NCBI RefSeq assembly: GCF_938030685.1
Contig: NZ_CALHHX010000168.1
Coordinates: 7,743 to 71,742, forward strand
Reading direction: 5' to 3'
Length of the DNA: 64,000 nt
From: an uncultured Campylobacter sp.
Lineage (GTDB): Bacteria > Campylobacterota > Campylobacteria > Campylobacterales > Campylobacteraceae
In this document: positions 35,169 through 44,559 of the stretch, in pieces
Position numbering within the stretch: position 1 is the stretch's first letter
Layout of the letters: each line of letters opens with the position of its first letter
Program-made: the position numbers and the translations under genes
The notes under the pieces: generated by a model
The model's input: the letters and a program-made list of their open reading frames with translations, nothing else
What the model was told of the DNA's origin: nothing
Databases searched by the model: none

Positions 35169-37550
35169 ATGATAGGATTTTTTTTAAACAAACATTTTGA
35201 ACAAGCAATCAGCGTTGCAAACGACGGCGAGGACGAATACATCACTACTTCGCACGTAGTTTATGCGATTTTTAAATACAATAAGCCCTTCCATGGGCTC
35301 ATCGCCAAAGAAATTCCGGATATTAACTATCTAAATATCTTGGATAATCTGGGCGGGCTTTTGGATATGATGCCTAAATCAAGCGGTAAGGATCCGGCGC
35401 AGACGATAGAATTTAAGCAGTTCTATACTGAATTAAATAATGCCAAAGAGCCTAAAAACGAGCTTGATTTTATGCTTAAAATTTTAAATGATAAGGAAAA
35501 CGACTGCACTAAAATTTTAAATCACTACGGTATCAATGCCGCGATTTTTGAGCTCATTGTGCGAAAGTACAAATCCGCTTTCGATCACCGTGATGAGGTC
35601 GTTTCTCGCGACGAAGCCGCAGCGATTAAGCTAAACTCATACGATATCGATGATATCACGCATGCGATGAATTATGACGAAAGCCGCAGGCAGTGGCAGA
35701 ATACGGAATTTGAGCCTGCGTTTGAGGGCGAAAAGGACGCCATAAACGAGCGCGATATTAAAAAGGATTCGCCTAGTTCACTTTATACAGCAAACCTCAA
35801 TAAAATCGCGCTTGAGGGTAAGATCGATCCACTCATCGGACGCGAAAAAGAGATCGAAAAGACGCTACAAACCCTCTGTCGCCGTAAGAAAAACAATCCT
35901 ATCTTAGTGGGCGAAGCAGGAGTTGGTAAAACCGCGATCATCGAGGGTATCGCGCTAAAAATCGTCCGCGGCGAAGTGCCAGAAAAGCTAAAAAACAAGG
36001 TGATTTACGCCCTTGATGCTGGCTCGCTGATCGCAGGCACTACGTTGCGCGGGGAGTTTGAGGAGAGGCTAAAGGATCTCATAGACGAGTTTAGCGCCAA
36101 TCAAAATGCGATTTTATTTATCGATGAAATTCACACGATCGTTGGCGCAGGTACGGGCAATCGCAACGAACTTGATATGTCAAACATCCTAAAACCTTCG
36201 CTTGCAAGCGGCGAGCTATCGGTCATCGGCGCTACTACATACGGCGAATACCGCTCGTTTTCGCAGGATAAAGCGCTTAGCCGCAGGTTTTGCAAGATCG
36301 ATGTAAGCGAGCCTAGCATTGACGATAGCGTCGAAATTTTAAAAGGCGTAGCCAAAAAATATGAGGAATTTCACGGCGTAAAATTTAGCGACGAAATTTT
36401 GCGTGATAGCGTAACGCTTGCTAAAAAATATCAAAGCGATAAATTTCTTCCCGATAGTGCCATTGATCTCATCGACGAGGTGGGCGCGAGCTTTGCGTTT
36501 AAGCCGCACGAAGCTCCGCTTGAAATCAGTAAGGATGATTTAGTAAATACACTTTCGATTAGCGCGAATATCGCAAATTTAAGCAGTAGCGTCGATAATA
36601 AACAGGTACTAAAAAATCTGGAAGCCAATATCAAGCGTGAAATTTTCGGTCAAGATGAGGCGGTTAGCAGCCTTTGCAAGGCGCTTTTGCGCTCTTACGC
36701 CGGGCTTGGAGGCGCAAGCTCCCCAATCGGCGTATTTTTATTTGCAGGTAGCAGCGGTGTGGGCAAAAGTGAGCTAGCCAAGGTCTTAGCCGCGCAGCTT
36801 GGAGTGCATTTTGAGCGCTACGATATGAGTGAATATATGGAAGCTCACAGCGTCTCTAGGCTCATCGGAGCACCTCCTGGATACGTGGGCTTTGAAAATG
36901 GCGGAATTTTAACGAATAACATTAAAAAGCACCCCTACAGCGTCATTTTATTTGATGAGGTAGAAAAAGCTCATCCTAGCATGACGAATATTTTTTTAGG
37001 AATTTTCGATAACGCAAGTCTTACCGATAACAACGGCGTTACGACCGATTTTAAAAATACGATCATAATAATGACGTCGAATTTAGGCACGAAAGAAGCG
37101 CCGCAAGTTGGATTTACGAAGGACGAGAGCTATAAAGTAGATAGTGCCATAAAAAGCTTTTTTGCGCCAGAATTTCGCAATCGTATCGATAAAATCATAA
37201 ATTTCAACCGCTTAAGCGGCGAAATTTTAGAAAAGATCGTGGATAAAACTATCGGTGAGCTGGAGTCGCAGCTAAAAAACGTAAAGATTAGCCTAAGCAA
37301 GGAAGCAAAAGATTTGATTATCTCGCGCGGCTATTCGGACGAGTTTGGAGCGCGAAATTTAAAGCGCGAGATCAGCTCTCAGATCAGCGATCATATAAGC
37401 GGCGAGCTGCTTTTTGGCGCGCTGCAAGAGGGCGGCTTAGTTAGCGTGAGCGTAAAAGATGGCGAGCTAAGCTTTAGCTTTACTTCTACGCCTTTGCCGC
37501 AGATAGAAAAAAAGCAACCCGCACTAGCTCAAAGCAGTGTCGTTAAATAA
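35169..37550 (+). CDS. clpA: ATP-dependent Clp protease ATP-binding subunit ClpA
   Basis: The 793-residue unfoldase has an N-terminal Clp_N domain (residues about 1-145, [14 protein letters not shown]), an acidic linker, then two AAA+ modules. The first Walker A is GEAGVGKTA near residue 248 with [13 protein letters not shown]. The second is GSSGVGKSE near residue 525 with [21 protein letters not shown] [15 protein letters not shown] marks the D1 start. It feeds substrates to ClpP, directed by ClpS. It lacks the middle domain of ClpB and the zinc finger of ClpX, confirming ClpA. The stop overlaps the aat start by one base. Confidence 0.95.
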   Translation: MIGFFLNKHFEQAISVANDGEDEYITTSHVVYAIFKYNKPFHGLIAKEIPDINYLNILDNLGGLLDMMPKSSGKDPAQTIEFKQFYTELNNAKEPKNELDFMLKILNDKENDCTKILNHYGINAAIFELIVRKYKSAFDHRDEVVSRDEAAAIKLNSYDIDDITHAMNYDESRRQWQNTEFEPAFEGEKDAINERDIKKDSPSSLYTANLNKIALEGKIDPLIGREKEIEKTLQTLCRRKKNNPILVGEAGVGKTAIIEGIALKIVRGEVPEKLKNKVIYALDAGSLIAGTTLRGEFEERLKDLIDEFSANQNAILFIDEIHTIVGAGTGNRNELDMSNILKPSLASGELSVIGATTYGEYRSFSQDKALSRRFCKIDVSEPSIDDSVEILKGVAKKYEEFHGVKFSDEILRDSVTLAKKYQSDKFLPDSAIDLIDEVGASFAFKPHEAPLEISKDDLVNTLSISANIANLSSSVDNKQVLKNLEANIKREIFGQDEAVSSLCKALLRSYAGLGGASSPIGVFLFAGSSGVGKSELAKVLAAQLGVHFERYDMSEYMEAHSVSRLIGAPPGYVGFENGGILTNNIKKHPYSVILFDEVEKAHPSMTNIFLGIFDNASLTDNNGVTTDFKNTIIIMTSNLGTKEAPQVGFTKDESYKVDSAIKSFFAPEFRNRIDKIINFNRLSGEILEKIVDKTIGELESQLKNVKISLSKEAKDLIISRGYSDEFGARNLKREISSQISDHISGELLFGALQEGGLVSVSVKDGELSFSFTSTPLPQIEKKQPALAQSSVVK

Positions 37551-38233
37551 TGGCTCGGTTTTACGATTTTCCAGATCCTATGGATGCGCCCGATTTTGCG
37601 CCACTTGCAAGCGGCGGCGATCTGAGCGAGGATTGCTTGCTTAGCGCTTATAGCGCAGGGATATTTCCGTGGTTTAGCGAGGATGAGCCGATTTTATGGT
37701 GGTCGCCCAATCCGCGCGCAGTGCTTGATCCGTGTGAAGTGCGTGTGCAAAAGTCCATCAAGCCCTATCTTAAGCGATATGAAGTGAAATTTGACGCGAA
37801 TTTTAAGGGCTTCATCGAGCGCTGCAAAGACGTACGAAAAAAAGAGAGCGACGGCACGTGGATCAGCGAGCAGATCGTGCAGGCTTACTCGCGTTTGGCA
37901 GCAGACGGTTACGCTCACAGCGTCGAGGCGTACGAGGACGGCGAGCTTGTGGGTGGGCTATACGGACTAATTTTTGGGCGTGTGTTTTGCGGCGAGAGTA
38001 TGCTGAGCCTAAAGAGCAACGCTTCGAAAGTCGCGCTGATTAGGCTTTGTGAGGTGCTTGCAAATTTCGGCTTTCTAATCGATTGTCAGATTATGAACGA
38101 GCATCTGAAATTTATGGGTGCTAAAGAGATGCCGCGAGCGGAATTCCTCGCTCTATTTGCTGAGCTTAGTGCGCAAGATAGCGGCTTTGAGCGCTTTGCA
38201 GATCTTAAAGTTCCGCGCGGAGCGCAGCATTGA
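37550..38233 (+). CDS. aat: Leucyl/phenylalanyl-tRNA--protein transferase
   Basis: The 227-residue protein adds Leu or Phe to proteins with an N-terminal Lys or Arg, creating the N-degron that ClpS then recognises. Visible motifs are FPDPMDAPDFAPLASGGDLSEDCLLSAYSAGIFPWFSEDEPILWWSPNPRAVLDP, TWISEQIVQAYSRLAADGYAHSVEAYEDGELVGGLYG and FCGESMLSLKSNASKVALI, then IDCQIMNEHLKFMGA. It overlaps clpA (TAATGG) and closes the run. That placement next to clpS-clpA is a coherent N-degron operon. Confidence 0.95.
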   Translation: MARFYDFPDPMDAPDFAPLASGGDLSEDCLLSAYSAGIFPWFSEDEPILWWSPNPRAVLDPCEVRVQKSIKPYLKRYEVKFDANFKGFIERCKDVRKKESDGTWISEQIVQAYSRLAADGYAHSVEAYEDGELVGGLYGLIFGRVFCGESMLSLKSNASKVALIRLCEVLANFGFLIDCQIMNEHLKFMGAKEMPRAEFLALFAELSAQDSGFERFADLKVPRGAQH

Positions 38234-38295
38234 GTCAAAGCTTGAGATGCAGCAGCGTAAAAAATGCGCGGAATTTAGAATTTTAAAGAAATAAG

Positions 38296-40116
38296 ATGTG
38301 GCAAAGAGATAAAAGCTCCTCAGTCGGTATGATCATCGTGATGTTTATATTCGTGCCGGCGGCGCTTTTCGTATTTTTGGCGATTTTATATTTTTGGGGT
38401 AGCACTGAGCGCAAGCTACCGCGCCTGGATGTCAATGAAACCAACAGCGCGATCCGCGGCGCGATAATCGCAAAAGATAATTATGTCGCGGCAAATTCCG
38501 TCAAACTCTATAAAGTTAGCGTCGATGCGCGCAGCATCGATAAAAACAAGCTTGATCTTTTCGTGCGGCTATACTGCATCTACACGGGTGATAGCGAAAA
38601 GCGTGTCAAAAGCGCGATCGAGGGCTCTGGCGGCACGACCGTGCTGTCGTATAAGATCGACGCCAAAACCGCCGTGCATCTAAAAGAGCTTGCATATAAG
38701 CTAAATTTAAAAAAGGTATTCGTTAGCTTTATGGGCTCAAACGGCAGGTTAAATCCGCCTATCCGCATGAGCGTGACCGAAAGCGGCGAGAAGCGCAGCT
38801 ACAATGTCGGCGATTCGCTCACTCCGTTAATCGGCTATATCAATAAAAAAGAGGTTGATGGCATTACAAAGGTTAGTGGTATCAAAGGGATCGAGAAGTA
38901 CTATGAGTATTATCTAGCGCCGGTTAGAGATGAGTTTATCGTGGGCCCGCGCGATATCGGCGGCAACATCATCCTAGAGCGTAGCAGCAAAAAAACGGGC
39001 AGGATCGACGGCTACAACGTCCGTCTAAGCGTGCCACTAACGCTGCAAAGAAAGATAGAGCGCCTAAGCGATGAGGGCGCTGATAATTACGATGCGCGAG
39101 AAATCGTGGTGGGTATTATGAACTCCAAAACGGGCAAAATTTTATCCCTTGCGACCAATGCCCGCTATGACCCCTCAAACATCACGAAAAACGATCTTAA
39201 GAATTTAAATTTTACCGCGAGCGAATACGCCTACGAAGTGGGCTCGATTATGAAGCCGATAATTTTCGCAATCGCCTATGATGCCAAAGCCGTCAAACCG
39301 GGCGAGATCATTAATACCTATAACGGCAGCTATAAGCTTGGTACTCGCACGATCCGCGACACGCATCCTGCAAAGCAGATGAGCGGCGAGGAGATCATCA
39401 TCCACAGCTCAAATATTGGAATGATTAAAATTTCAGAGCGGCTGGAGGGGCAGGCTATTTATGATGGGCTTATGAACTTCGGTATGTCGCAAAAAACGGG
39501 CATCGATCTGCCGTATGAGCAAAGCGGAAATATACCTAGTATCAAAAGCCTGAATAATAAAATTTACAAAGCCACGATCAGCTACGGCTATGGCGCGCAG
39601 ATGACATTCCTTCAGATGCTCAATGCCTATACCGTCTTTAACAACGGCGGCGTGATGATCAGCCCGCGCCTAGTCGAAAATCTCGAAAATAATGGCAAAA
39701 CCTACACCGTTAACGAAAGCGAAACCCGCCAGGTAATCTCCAAACCTACCGCTGACGTAATAAAAGGAATTTTAATCAAAACGGTTGAGAGCGGCACGGG
39801 GCGCAAAGGGCGGGTAGCGGGGCTGCAAATCGGCGGCAAGACGGGCACTGCGCGTATCGCTAAGGGGGGCGGCTATTCGAGCGCCTATAATAGCTCGTTT
39901 TTTGGCTTTGCCAACGACGCGGACACCAGCTACACGATCGGCGTTTTGGTGCGCGAGCCTAAAAGGGGCAGCTACTACGCCGCTCAAAATGCGCTGCCGA
40001 TCTTTAAGCGGGCGGTAGGAATTTTGATAGAGGAGGGCTATCTAAAGCCCGCAGCCGACGCAAACGCCACGCAAAAGGTCGAGATCAAGGATGAGGCAGT
40101 TGAAATTAAAGATTAA
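38296..40116 (+). CDS. ftsI: FtsI-like peptidoglycan D,D-transpeptidase (class B PBP)
   Basis: The 606-residue protein has one N-terminal membrane helix (IIVMFIFVPAALFVFLAILYFWG), a PBP dimerisation domain, then the penicillin-binding domain. Active-site motifs are SxxK in EVGSIMKPIIFAIAYD, SxN in HSSNIGMIKISE, and KTGT in IGGKTGTARIAKG. It crosslinks septal peptidoglycan as the division-specific PBP3. The size and domain order fit FtsI better than PBP2, but that separation is not certain without alignment. The spacer to aat is 62 bases with AAAGAAATAAG before the ATG, so it may be read with the upstream run. Confidence 0.88.
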   Translation: MWQRDKSSSVGMIIVMFIFVPAALFVFLAILYFWGSTERKLPRLDVNETNSAIRGAIIAKDNYVAANSVKLYKVSVDARSIDKNKLDLFVRLYCIYTGDSEKRVKSAIEGSGGTTVLSYKIDAKTAVHLKELAYKLNLKKVFVSFMGSNGRLNPPIRMSVTESGEKRSYNVGDSLTPLIGYINKKEVDGITKVSGIKGIEKYYEYYLAPVRDEFIVGPRDIGGNIILERSSKKTGRIDGYNVRLSVPLTLQRKIERLSDEGADNYDAREIVVGIMNSKTGKILSLATNARYDPSNITKNDLKNLNFTASEYAYEVGSIMKPIIFAIAYDAKAVKPGEIINTYNGSYKLGTRTIRDTHPAKQMSGEEIIIHSSNIGMIKISERLEGQAIYDGLMNFGMSQKTGIDLPYEQSGNIPSIKSLNNKIYKATISYGYGAQMTFLQMLNAYTVFNNGGVMISPRLVENLENNGKTYTVNESETRQVISKPTADVIKGILIKTVESGTGRKGRVAGLQIGGKTGTARIAKGGGYSSAYNSSFFGFANDADTSYTIGVLVREPKRGSYYAAQNALPIFKRAVGILIEEGYLKPAADANATQKVEIKDEAVEIKD

Positions 40117-40483
40117 ATTTGCTAAATTTCGCGAGGTTTTTTAAAATTTTGCGGCTTGCGACGACGAAAATTCGCGAAATTTGGCGCGGCTTTTTGAAAT
40201 TTTAAGACGTTTAAATTTTACGGCGCGGAATTTTGGCGCATAGAATTTATCGGCGCAAAATTTTAACGGCACGAAGATGGAATTCTATCGCGACACGGAA
40301 TTTTACGTGGCGTAAAATTCCGCGTCAAGGCAAAATTTTAAATTTGCCGCGCAAGTAACGCAAGTAAAACGGCGAGCGAGCTTGCAGCTTTAAATTTTTA
40401 TGACGCGCAATGCGAGCATGAAATTTAGCGGGTTTGGCTGCGGAATTTAACGATGAAATTTAACGCAAAGAAAAGAGGAAAAC
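40117..40483. other. Gene-free spacer rich in AAATTTTA boxes
   Basis: Read across, this spacer is about ten near-copies of GGCG(C/A)(G/A)GAATTTTA or its complement (for example near 40190, 40210, 40228, 40256, 40290 and 40311), with no open frame. It resembles the array near 20060 but with shorter linkers. Confidence 0.5.
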
Positions 40484-41740
40484 ATGAAAGCAAATGAGGG
40501 AAAAATGAAAATAGCGATAATTGGGCTTGGCTACGTGGGGCTTCCTTTGGCTGCGGCGTTTGCCGCGAAACACGAGGTCGTGGGCTTTGACGTCTCGCAA
40601 GAGCGCATAGACGAGCTGCGCGGCGGGCACGATCGCACGCTGGAGCTTAGCGACGAGGAGCTTGCTGCGGCGATTCAAAACGGGCTTAAATTTAGCGCAA
40701 AGTTAGATGATATGAGGCAGAGCAATTTTTATATCGTATGCGTGCCGACGCCCGTAGATAGGCTAAATCGCCCCGATCTTACGCCGCTAATCAAGGCCAG
40801 CGAAAGCGTCGGAGCCGTGCTTAAAAAGGGCGACATCGTCGTGTATGAAAGCACCGTATATCCGGGCGCTACGGAGGAGGACTGTGTGCCGGTGTTGCAG
40901 CGCACGAGCGGGCTTAAATTTAACCGCGATTTTTTCTGCGGATATTCGCCCGAGCGGATCAATCCGGGCGATAAAATTCACACCGTCACTAAGATCAAAA
41001 AGATCGTCTCGGCAAGCACCGCGGAGGCTTTGGACATCGTAGATAGCGTCTATCTTAGCATACTGCAAAACGGCACCTTTCGCGCTAGCAGCATCAAGGT
41101 CGCCGAGGCCGCGAAGGTGATCGAAAACACCCAGCGCGACATCAATATCGGCTTTATCAACGAGCTTGCGATCTTGTTCGGCAAGCTCGGTATCAACACC
41201 AACGACGTTATAGACGCGGCGGCTACGAAGTGGAATTTCTTAAGCTTCCGTCCGGGTCTCGTGGGCGGACACTGCATCGGCATCGATCCGTATTATCTGG
41301 CGCAGAAGGCGACCGAGGTGGGCTATCACCCCGAAATCATCCTCTCAAGCCGCCGCATCAACGATAATATGGGAAGCTACGTCGCTACGGAGGTCGTTAA
41401 GATGATGATAAAATACGACGAAAAGGTAAAGGGCGCGAAGGTCTTGATCTTGGGGCTGACGTTTAAAGAAAACTGCCCCGACACCCGCAATACGCGCGTT
41501 GTGGATATGATAAACGAGCTTAAAAATTTCGGCTGCGAGGTAAGCGTCTATGATCCTTGGGCGAGCGCCGCCGACGCCAAGAGATATTACGACATTGATC
41601 TGCTGCAAAAGCCCGACTTGCGCAAATTTGACTGCGTCGTAATCGCCGTGGCGCATAAGCAATTTTTCGAGCTTGATTACGCAGGCTCGCTGGTTTACGA
41701 CGTAAAAAACGTCTATAAAGGCGCGCAAGGAAAGCTCTGA
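40484..41740 (+). CDS. UDP-N-acetylhexosamine 6-dehydrogenase (TviB/WbpA type)
   Basis: The 418-residue protein is a nucleotide-sugar dehydrogenase that oxidises C6 of a UDP-HexNAc to the uronate for capsule, O-antigen or glycan building. The NAD fold begins MKIAIIGLGYVGLPLAAAFA. The catalytic cysteine lies in PGLVGGHCIGIDPYYLAQKA, a form that marks the UDP-HexNAc branch rather than UDP-glucose dehydrogenase (GGxCxPKD). LTFKENCPDTRNTRVVDMI is the nucleotide-sugar part. Two starts are possible (40484 and 40505), each with a purine-rich site; the second gives the usual MKIAIIG end. No glycosyltransferase or epimerase genes are adjacent, so the pathway is elsewhere. Confidence 0.9.
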   Translation: MKANEGKMKIAIIGLGYVGLPLAAAFAAKHEVVGFDVSQERIDELRGGHDRTLELSDEELAAAIQNGLKFSAKLDDMRQSNFYIVCVPTPVDRLNRPDLTPLIKASESVGAVLKKGDIVVYESTVYPGATEEDCVPVLQRTSGLKFNRDFFCGYSPERINPGDKIHTVTKIKKIVSASTAEALDIVDSVYLSILQNGTFRASSIKVAEAAKVIENTQRDINIGFINELAILFGKLGINTNDVIDAAATKWNFLSFRPGLVGGHCIGIDPYYLAQKATEVGYHPEIILSSRRINDNMGSYVATEVVKMMIKYDEKVKGAKVLILGLTFKENCPDTRNTRVVDMINELKNFGCEVSVYDPWASAADAKRYYDIDLLQKPDLRKFDCVVIAVAHKQFFELDYAGSLVYDVKNVYKGAQGKL

Positions 41741-41872
41741 AATTTAGCTTGGGGGTTAAATTTAGACTTTATTAATGTAGTTTGCTTTCTAAGTTTGAAG
41801 CTCAAACACGATACTAAGCTACAAAAATAGATAAAATTTTTTGGTATAAGTGAAAGTTAATCCTCATCGTTA

Positions 41873-41878
41873 TATAAT
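41873..41878 (+). promoter_or_regulatory. Probable -10 box of the ankyrin gene
   Basis: TATAAT at 41873-41878 (in CGTTATATAATCGCGG) is a consensus -10 element 103 bases before the TTG start of the ankyrin gene. There is no good -35; GTGAAAGTT near 41850 is weak, as is usual for campylobacters. The 240-base spacer in front of it has no other feature. Confidence 0.45.
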
Positions 41879-41980
41879 CGCGGCACTTTCGGGGGAATAA
41901 AACGAGTTGTTGTCGCTTTAGGTTTTGCTTAAAAGCTAGAGCTATTTACAGGCTAGTGTTTTAAGGCTGAAGGATCAAAT

Positions 41981-43303
41981 TTGAAGACCTTTTTGAAGAC
42001 CTTGCTTAAAATCATAAAAAACATCTTTAAAGGTATATTTTATATAGTTGTTTTTATAGGTCTTTTTGCCTTGGCGCTCAAAGTTCAGACCGGCAGATTT
42101 AAATCAACCTCCCATCACTATACCGTCACTGCAAATACCAAAGTAGATCCTAACTCCGAGCTAGCTAAATATGTAACGCAAAAGGAGATAAACGCAGTTG
42201 GCTATAGATATTGGGATATAGACGAAGAGGAGGTTAGAGATAATCCCACGATGGAACTTTTGCGCAGGAGCTTAAAATCAAAAGATACGGATAAAATTTT
42301 AAAATTTATGCAGGATAATAATATAAGCGTAGATACCCCTCTTCATTTCGGCGTTACCCCTTTGATGTATGCTAGCTTTTACAATGACGAAAAAACCGCA
42401 AAAAAGCTGATAGAGATGGGTGCCGATCCTCATAAGAAAGATAATTACGAGCTATCTCCTATGGCATACGCTATGGAAAATAACGCCACTAAGTCGGTCA
42501 GGCTTTTGCTAGATAGCGGAGTTAAGTTTGACGAAGTAGAGATCGTGCAGGAAACCTACGGCATTATGGATGTCGAAAACTGGATAGATTCTATAAGCTT
42601 TGACGAAAACGCTACGCCGATCATACATTACCGTACCAAAGAGGTTCTTTTTAGCGGCGGAGGCGAGCCATATTATTTTATCACCCACCTAGTTAGAAAC
42701 AATATGTACGATATAATGAAAATGGTGCTAGAGAGCGGTTATAGACCGTATACCTACTCCACTTTCAATATGGGAGAGGTCTATGTTTCAAATAAACTAG
42801 AGGAGATATCCGGCTATAAAAATATAAAAAATACTAACAAGGAGTATGGGGTAGAGGAGTTTAGGCTTTATATGTCGGTATATGGCGATCTGCTGGACGT
42901 ACCCGAGCCCGGCGCTATGATAGATCTACTTTTGCAATACGATATCGGCGGAATCCCAAGCGATGAATTTTTAAAAAGAATGTATGATGATAGGTGTTAT
43001 AAGGAATATAGGTATGATGTAGAAAGCGAATATTATAAGAAAGCAACCAAAGCTAGGTTTCAGCTTGCTTTTTTGCAAAAACATTGTTCCGACAAGAACG
43101 CTACCTTTAAAAATATTAAAGAGTATATACTATTTGCGGTAGAGCGGAAAAAAGTTCGCGTGATAGAATTTACGGCAGATGAAAGAAATATCAAAAACCC
43201 CAACTTTCATATATCTAAAGAGGAAGTCGAGAGGCTAACTAACGACTATAAAGAATATAAAAGAAATTTATTTAGTAAGGAAGCGGAGGATCAAAAGCAG
43301 TAA
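41981..43303 (+). CDS. Membrane-anchored ankyrin-repeat protein
   Basis: The 440-residue protein begins with a basic stretch and one membrane helix (KGIFYIVVFIGLFALALKVQ, residues about 17-36), then a long soluble part. Residues about 95-185 are two to three ankyrin repeats: TPLHFGVTPLMYASFYNDEKTAKKLIEMGADPHKKDNYELSPMAYAMENNATKSVRLLLDSGV. The C-terminal 240 residues are unrecognised, acidic and Tyr-rich. The start codon is TTG at 41981, chosen because AAGGATCAAAT precedes it and no ATG lies in frame before the ankyrin region. It is moderately AT-rich, and codon use differs from its GC-rich neighbours. Ankyrin proteins are protein-binding; the partner is unknown. Confidence 0.78.
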   Translation: MKTFLKTLLKIIKNIFKGIFYIVVFIGLFALALKVQTGRFKSTSHHYTVTANTKVDPNSELAKYVTQKEINAVGYRYWDIDEEEVRDNPTMELLRRSLKSKDTDKILKFMQDNNISVDTPLHFGVTPLMYASFYNDEKTAKKLIEMGADPHKKDNYELSPMAYAMENNATKSVRLLLDSGVKFDEVEIVQETYGIMDVENWIDSISFDENATPIIHYRTKEVLFSGGGEPYYFITHLVRNNMYDIMKMVLESGYRPYTYSTFNMGEVYVSNKLEEISGYKNIKNTNKEYGVEEFRLYMSVYGDLLDVPEPGAMIDLLLQYDIGGIPSDEFLKRMYDDRCYKEYRYDVESEYYKKATKARFQLAFLQKHCSDKNATFKNIKEYILFAVERKKVRVIEFTADERNIKNPNFHISKEEVERLTNDYKEYKRNLFSKEAEDQKQ

Positions 43304-43373
43304 GCGGCTACGCAACTCGCTGCGAAATAATTAAATTTTAAGGCTCTTTCTGATTGCTCAAAAATGAAATTTT

Positions 43374-43388
43374 GCCGATTTTATCGGC
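43374..43388. terminator. Small hairpin between convergent genes
   Basis: GCCGAT-TTT-ATCGGC forms a perfect 6-pair stem with a three-base loop in the 158-base gap between the ankyrin gene (ending 43303) and hemH (ending 43462 on the other strand). Location suits a bidirectional terminator, but there is no T tract in either direction, so the call is weak. Confidence 0.3.
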
Positions 43389-43461
43389 ATTGTATTAGGC
43401 TTGCAAACTCCGCAAAAAGTTTAAAAGGCTCGAATAGAAAAGTTAAATTTAATTCCTAAAT

Positions 43462-44559
43462 TTACAGCGCCTGCGCGAGTATAAATTTCGCAAAATTCTC
43501 GCAGGAGTTCGGGCATTTGCACACTTCGTAGTATTCATAACCCAGCTCGCGCGCCTGGGCCCTATAAAAAATATCCAGCTCAAAATCGGTTTCGGAGTTA
43601 TCCACGCAAAACGCGATCGGGAATATCAGCGCTTTTTTGCTCTGCAAATCTCGCAAAACGTCCGCGATATTGGGCTCTAGCCACTTCACGGGGCCCAGGC
43701 GCGATTGATACGCCAAGATAATCTCTTTAAATTTAATCCCGCGCGCAGCCAGCAGATCTTTTAAAATTTTTACGTGCGCCTCTACCTGCGCCTCGTAGGG
43801 ATCGCCCGCGGCGACCATTTTTACCGGCAGCGAATGTGCGGAAAATATGAGTGAAATTTGCGAAATTTCATCCGCGCTAAATTTTGCGACGCACTCCGCG
43901 ATCAAATTTAATAAAATTTCGTTGTAAGCGGCGCTGTCGTAGAAAATATCAACTATCTTATAATTTTTTATCCCGAGCCGTTTAAGTGCCGCTTCGGCAG
44001 AACACAGGCTCGATTGCACCGTAGTTTTCGAGAAGTGCGGATACAAAGGCATCAAAATTATCTCGTCAAAATCCGCGTATTTTTTAAGCACGTCCTCCGC
44101 AAATGGCGGCGTGTAATTCATCGCATAATCGCAAATTAGCTCATCTATCGGTTTTTCATCCTTCGGCGCCTCGTTTTGCAGCGCCTCGTTTTGCGTCGGG
44201 ACGTCTTGCATCGGCTTGCTCTGCAATGAAATGTCTTGCAGCGGCTCATTCGCGGCGCTTGCATCCGCTGCATTTTCAAATTTTAACCCCGCTCCGAATT
44301 TTGCTCGCGCTAGTTCATTTACTCGCTCGCAAAGCGCTTCGGTGATGGAGCATATCGGCGAGCGTCCGCCCAGTTTTTCGTAGTTGCTACGCGCCGCCGC
44401 CGCTCTACTTCTTACGATGAGTGCGGCTAAAACGCTGCGCCAAAAATCGCTCTTAATGCCCAAAATAAAGGGGTCGTTAAACATATTTTTTAAAAAAACT
44501 TCAACCTCGCTCAGATTGTTCGGACCGCCCATATTCAGCAGGATTAGGGCTTTTTTCAT
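43462..44559 (-). CDS. hemH: Ferrochelatase with an in-frame repeat insertion
   Basis: The 365-residue protein inserts Fe(II) into porphyrin, the last step of protohaem synthesis. Family motifs are ALILLNMGGPNNLSEVEVFLKNMFNDPFIL, EKLGGRSPI, MPLYPHFSKTT, the active-site His in IFSAHSLPVKMVAAGDPY, AYQSRLGPVKWLEP and the conserved Glu/Asp face FCVDNSETDFELDI. It is longer than the usual 310-320 residues because of a Gln/Pro-rich insertion at residues about 95-138, made of pentapeptide units such as PLQDI, SLQSK, PMQDV, PTQNE, ALQNE (see the repeat at 44166). The start ATG overlaps the stop of the preceding oxidoreductase gene (ATGA), so the two are coupled. Confidence 0.93.
   Translation of the reverse strand: MKKALILLNMGGPNNLSEVEVFLKNMFNDPFILGIKSDFWRSVLAALIVRSRAAAARSNYEKLGGRSPICSITEALCERVNELARAKFGAGLKFENAADASAANEPLQDISLQSKPMQDVPTQNEALQNEAPKDEKPIDELICDYAMNYTPPFAEDVLKKYADFDEIILMPLYPHFSKTTVQSSLCSAEAALKRLGIKNYKIVDIFYDSAAYNEILLNLIAECVAKFSADEISQISLIFSAHSLPVKMVAAGDPYEAQVEAHVKILKDLLAARGIKFKEIILAYQSRLGPVKWLEPNIADVLRDLQSKKALIFPIAFCVDNSETDFELDIFYRAQARELGYEYYEVCKCPNSCENFAKFILAQAL
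44166..44255. repeat. 15-bp tandem minisatellite inside hemH
   Basis: Six consecutive 15-base units run from 44166. The first two (GCGCCTCGTTTTGCA and GCGCCTCGTTTTGCG) differ by one base; the others keep the TTGCA or CTGCA end. The unit length is a multiple of three, so copy changes keep the hemH frame and add or remove five residues. Confidence 0.75.
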
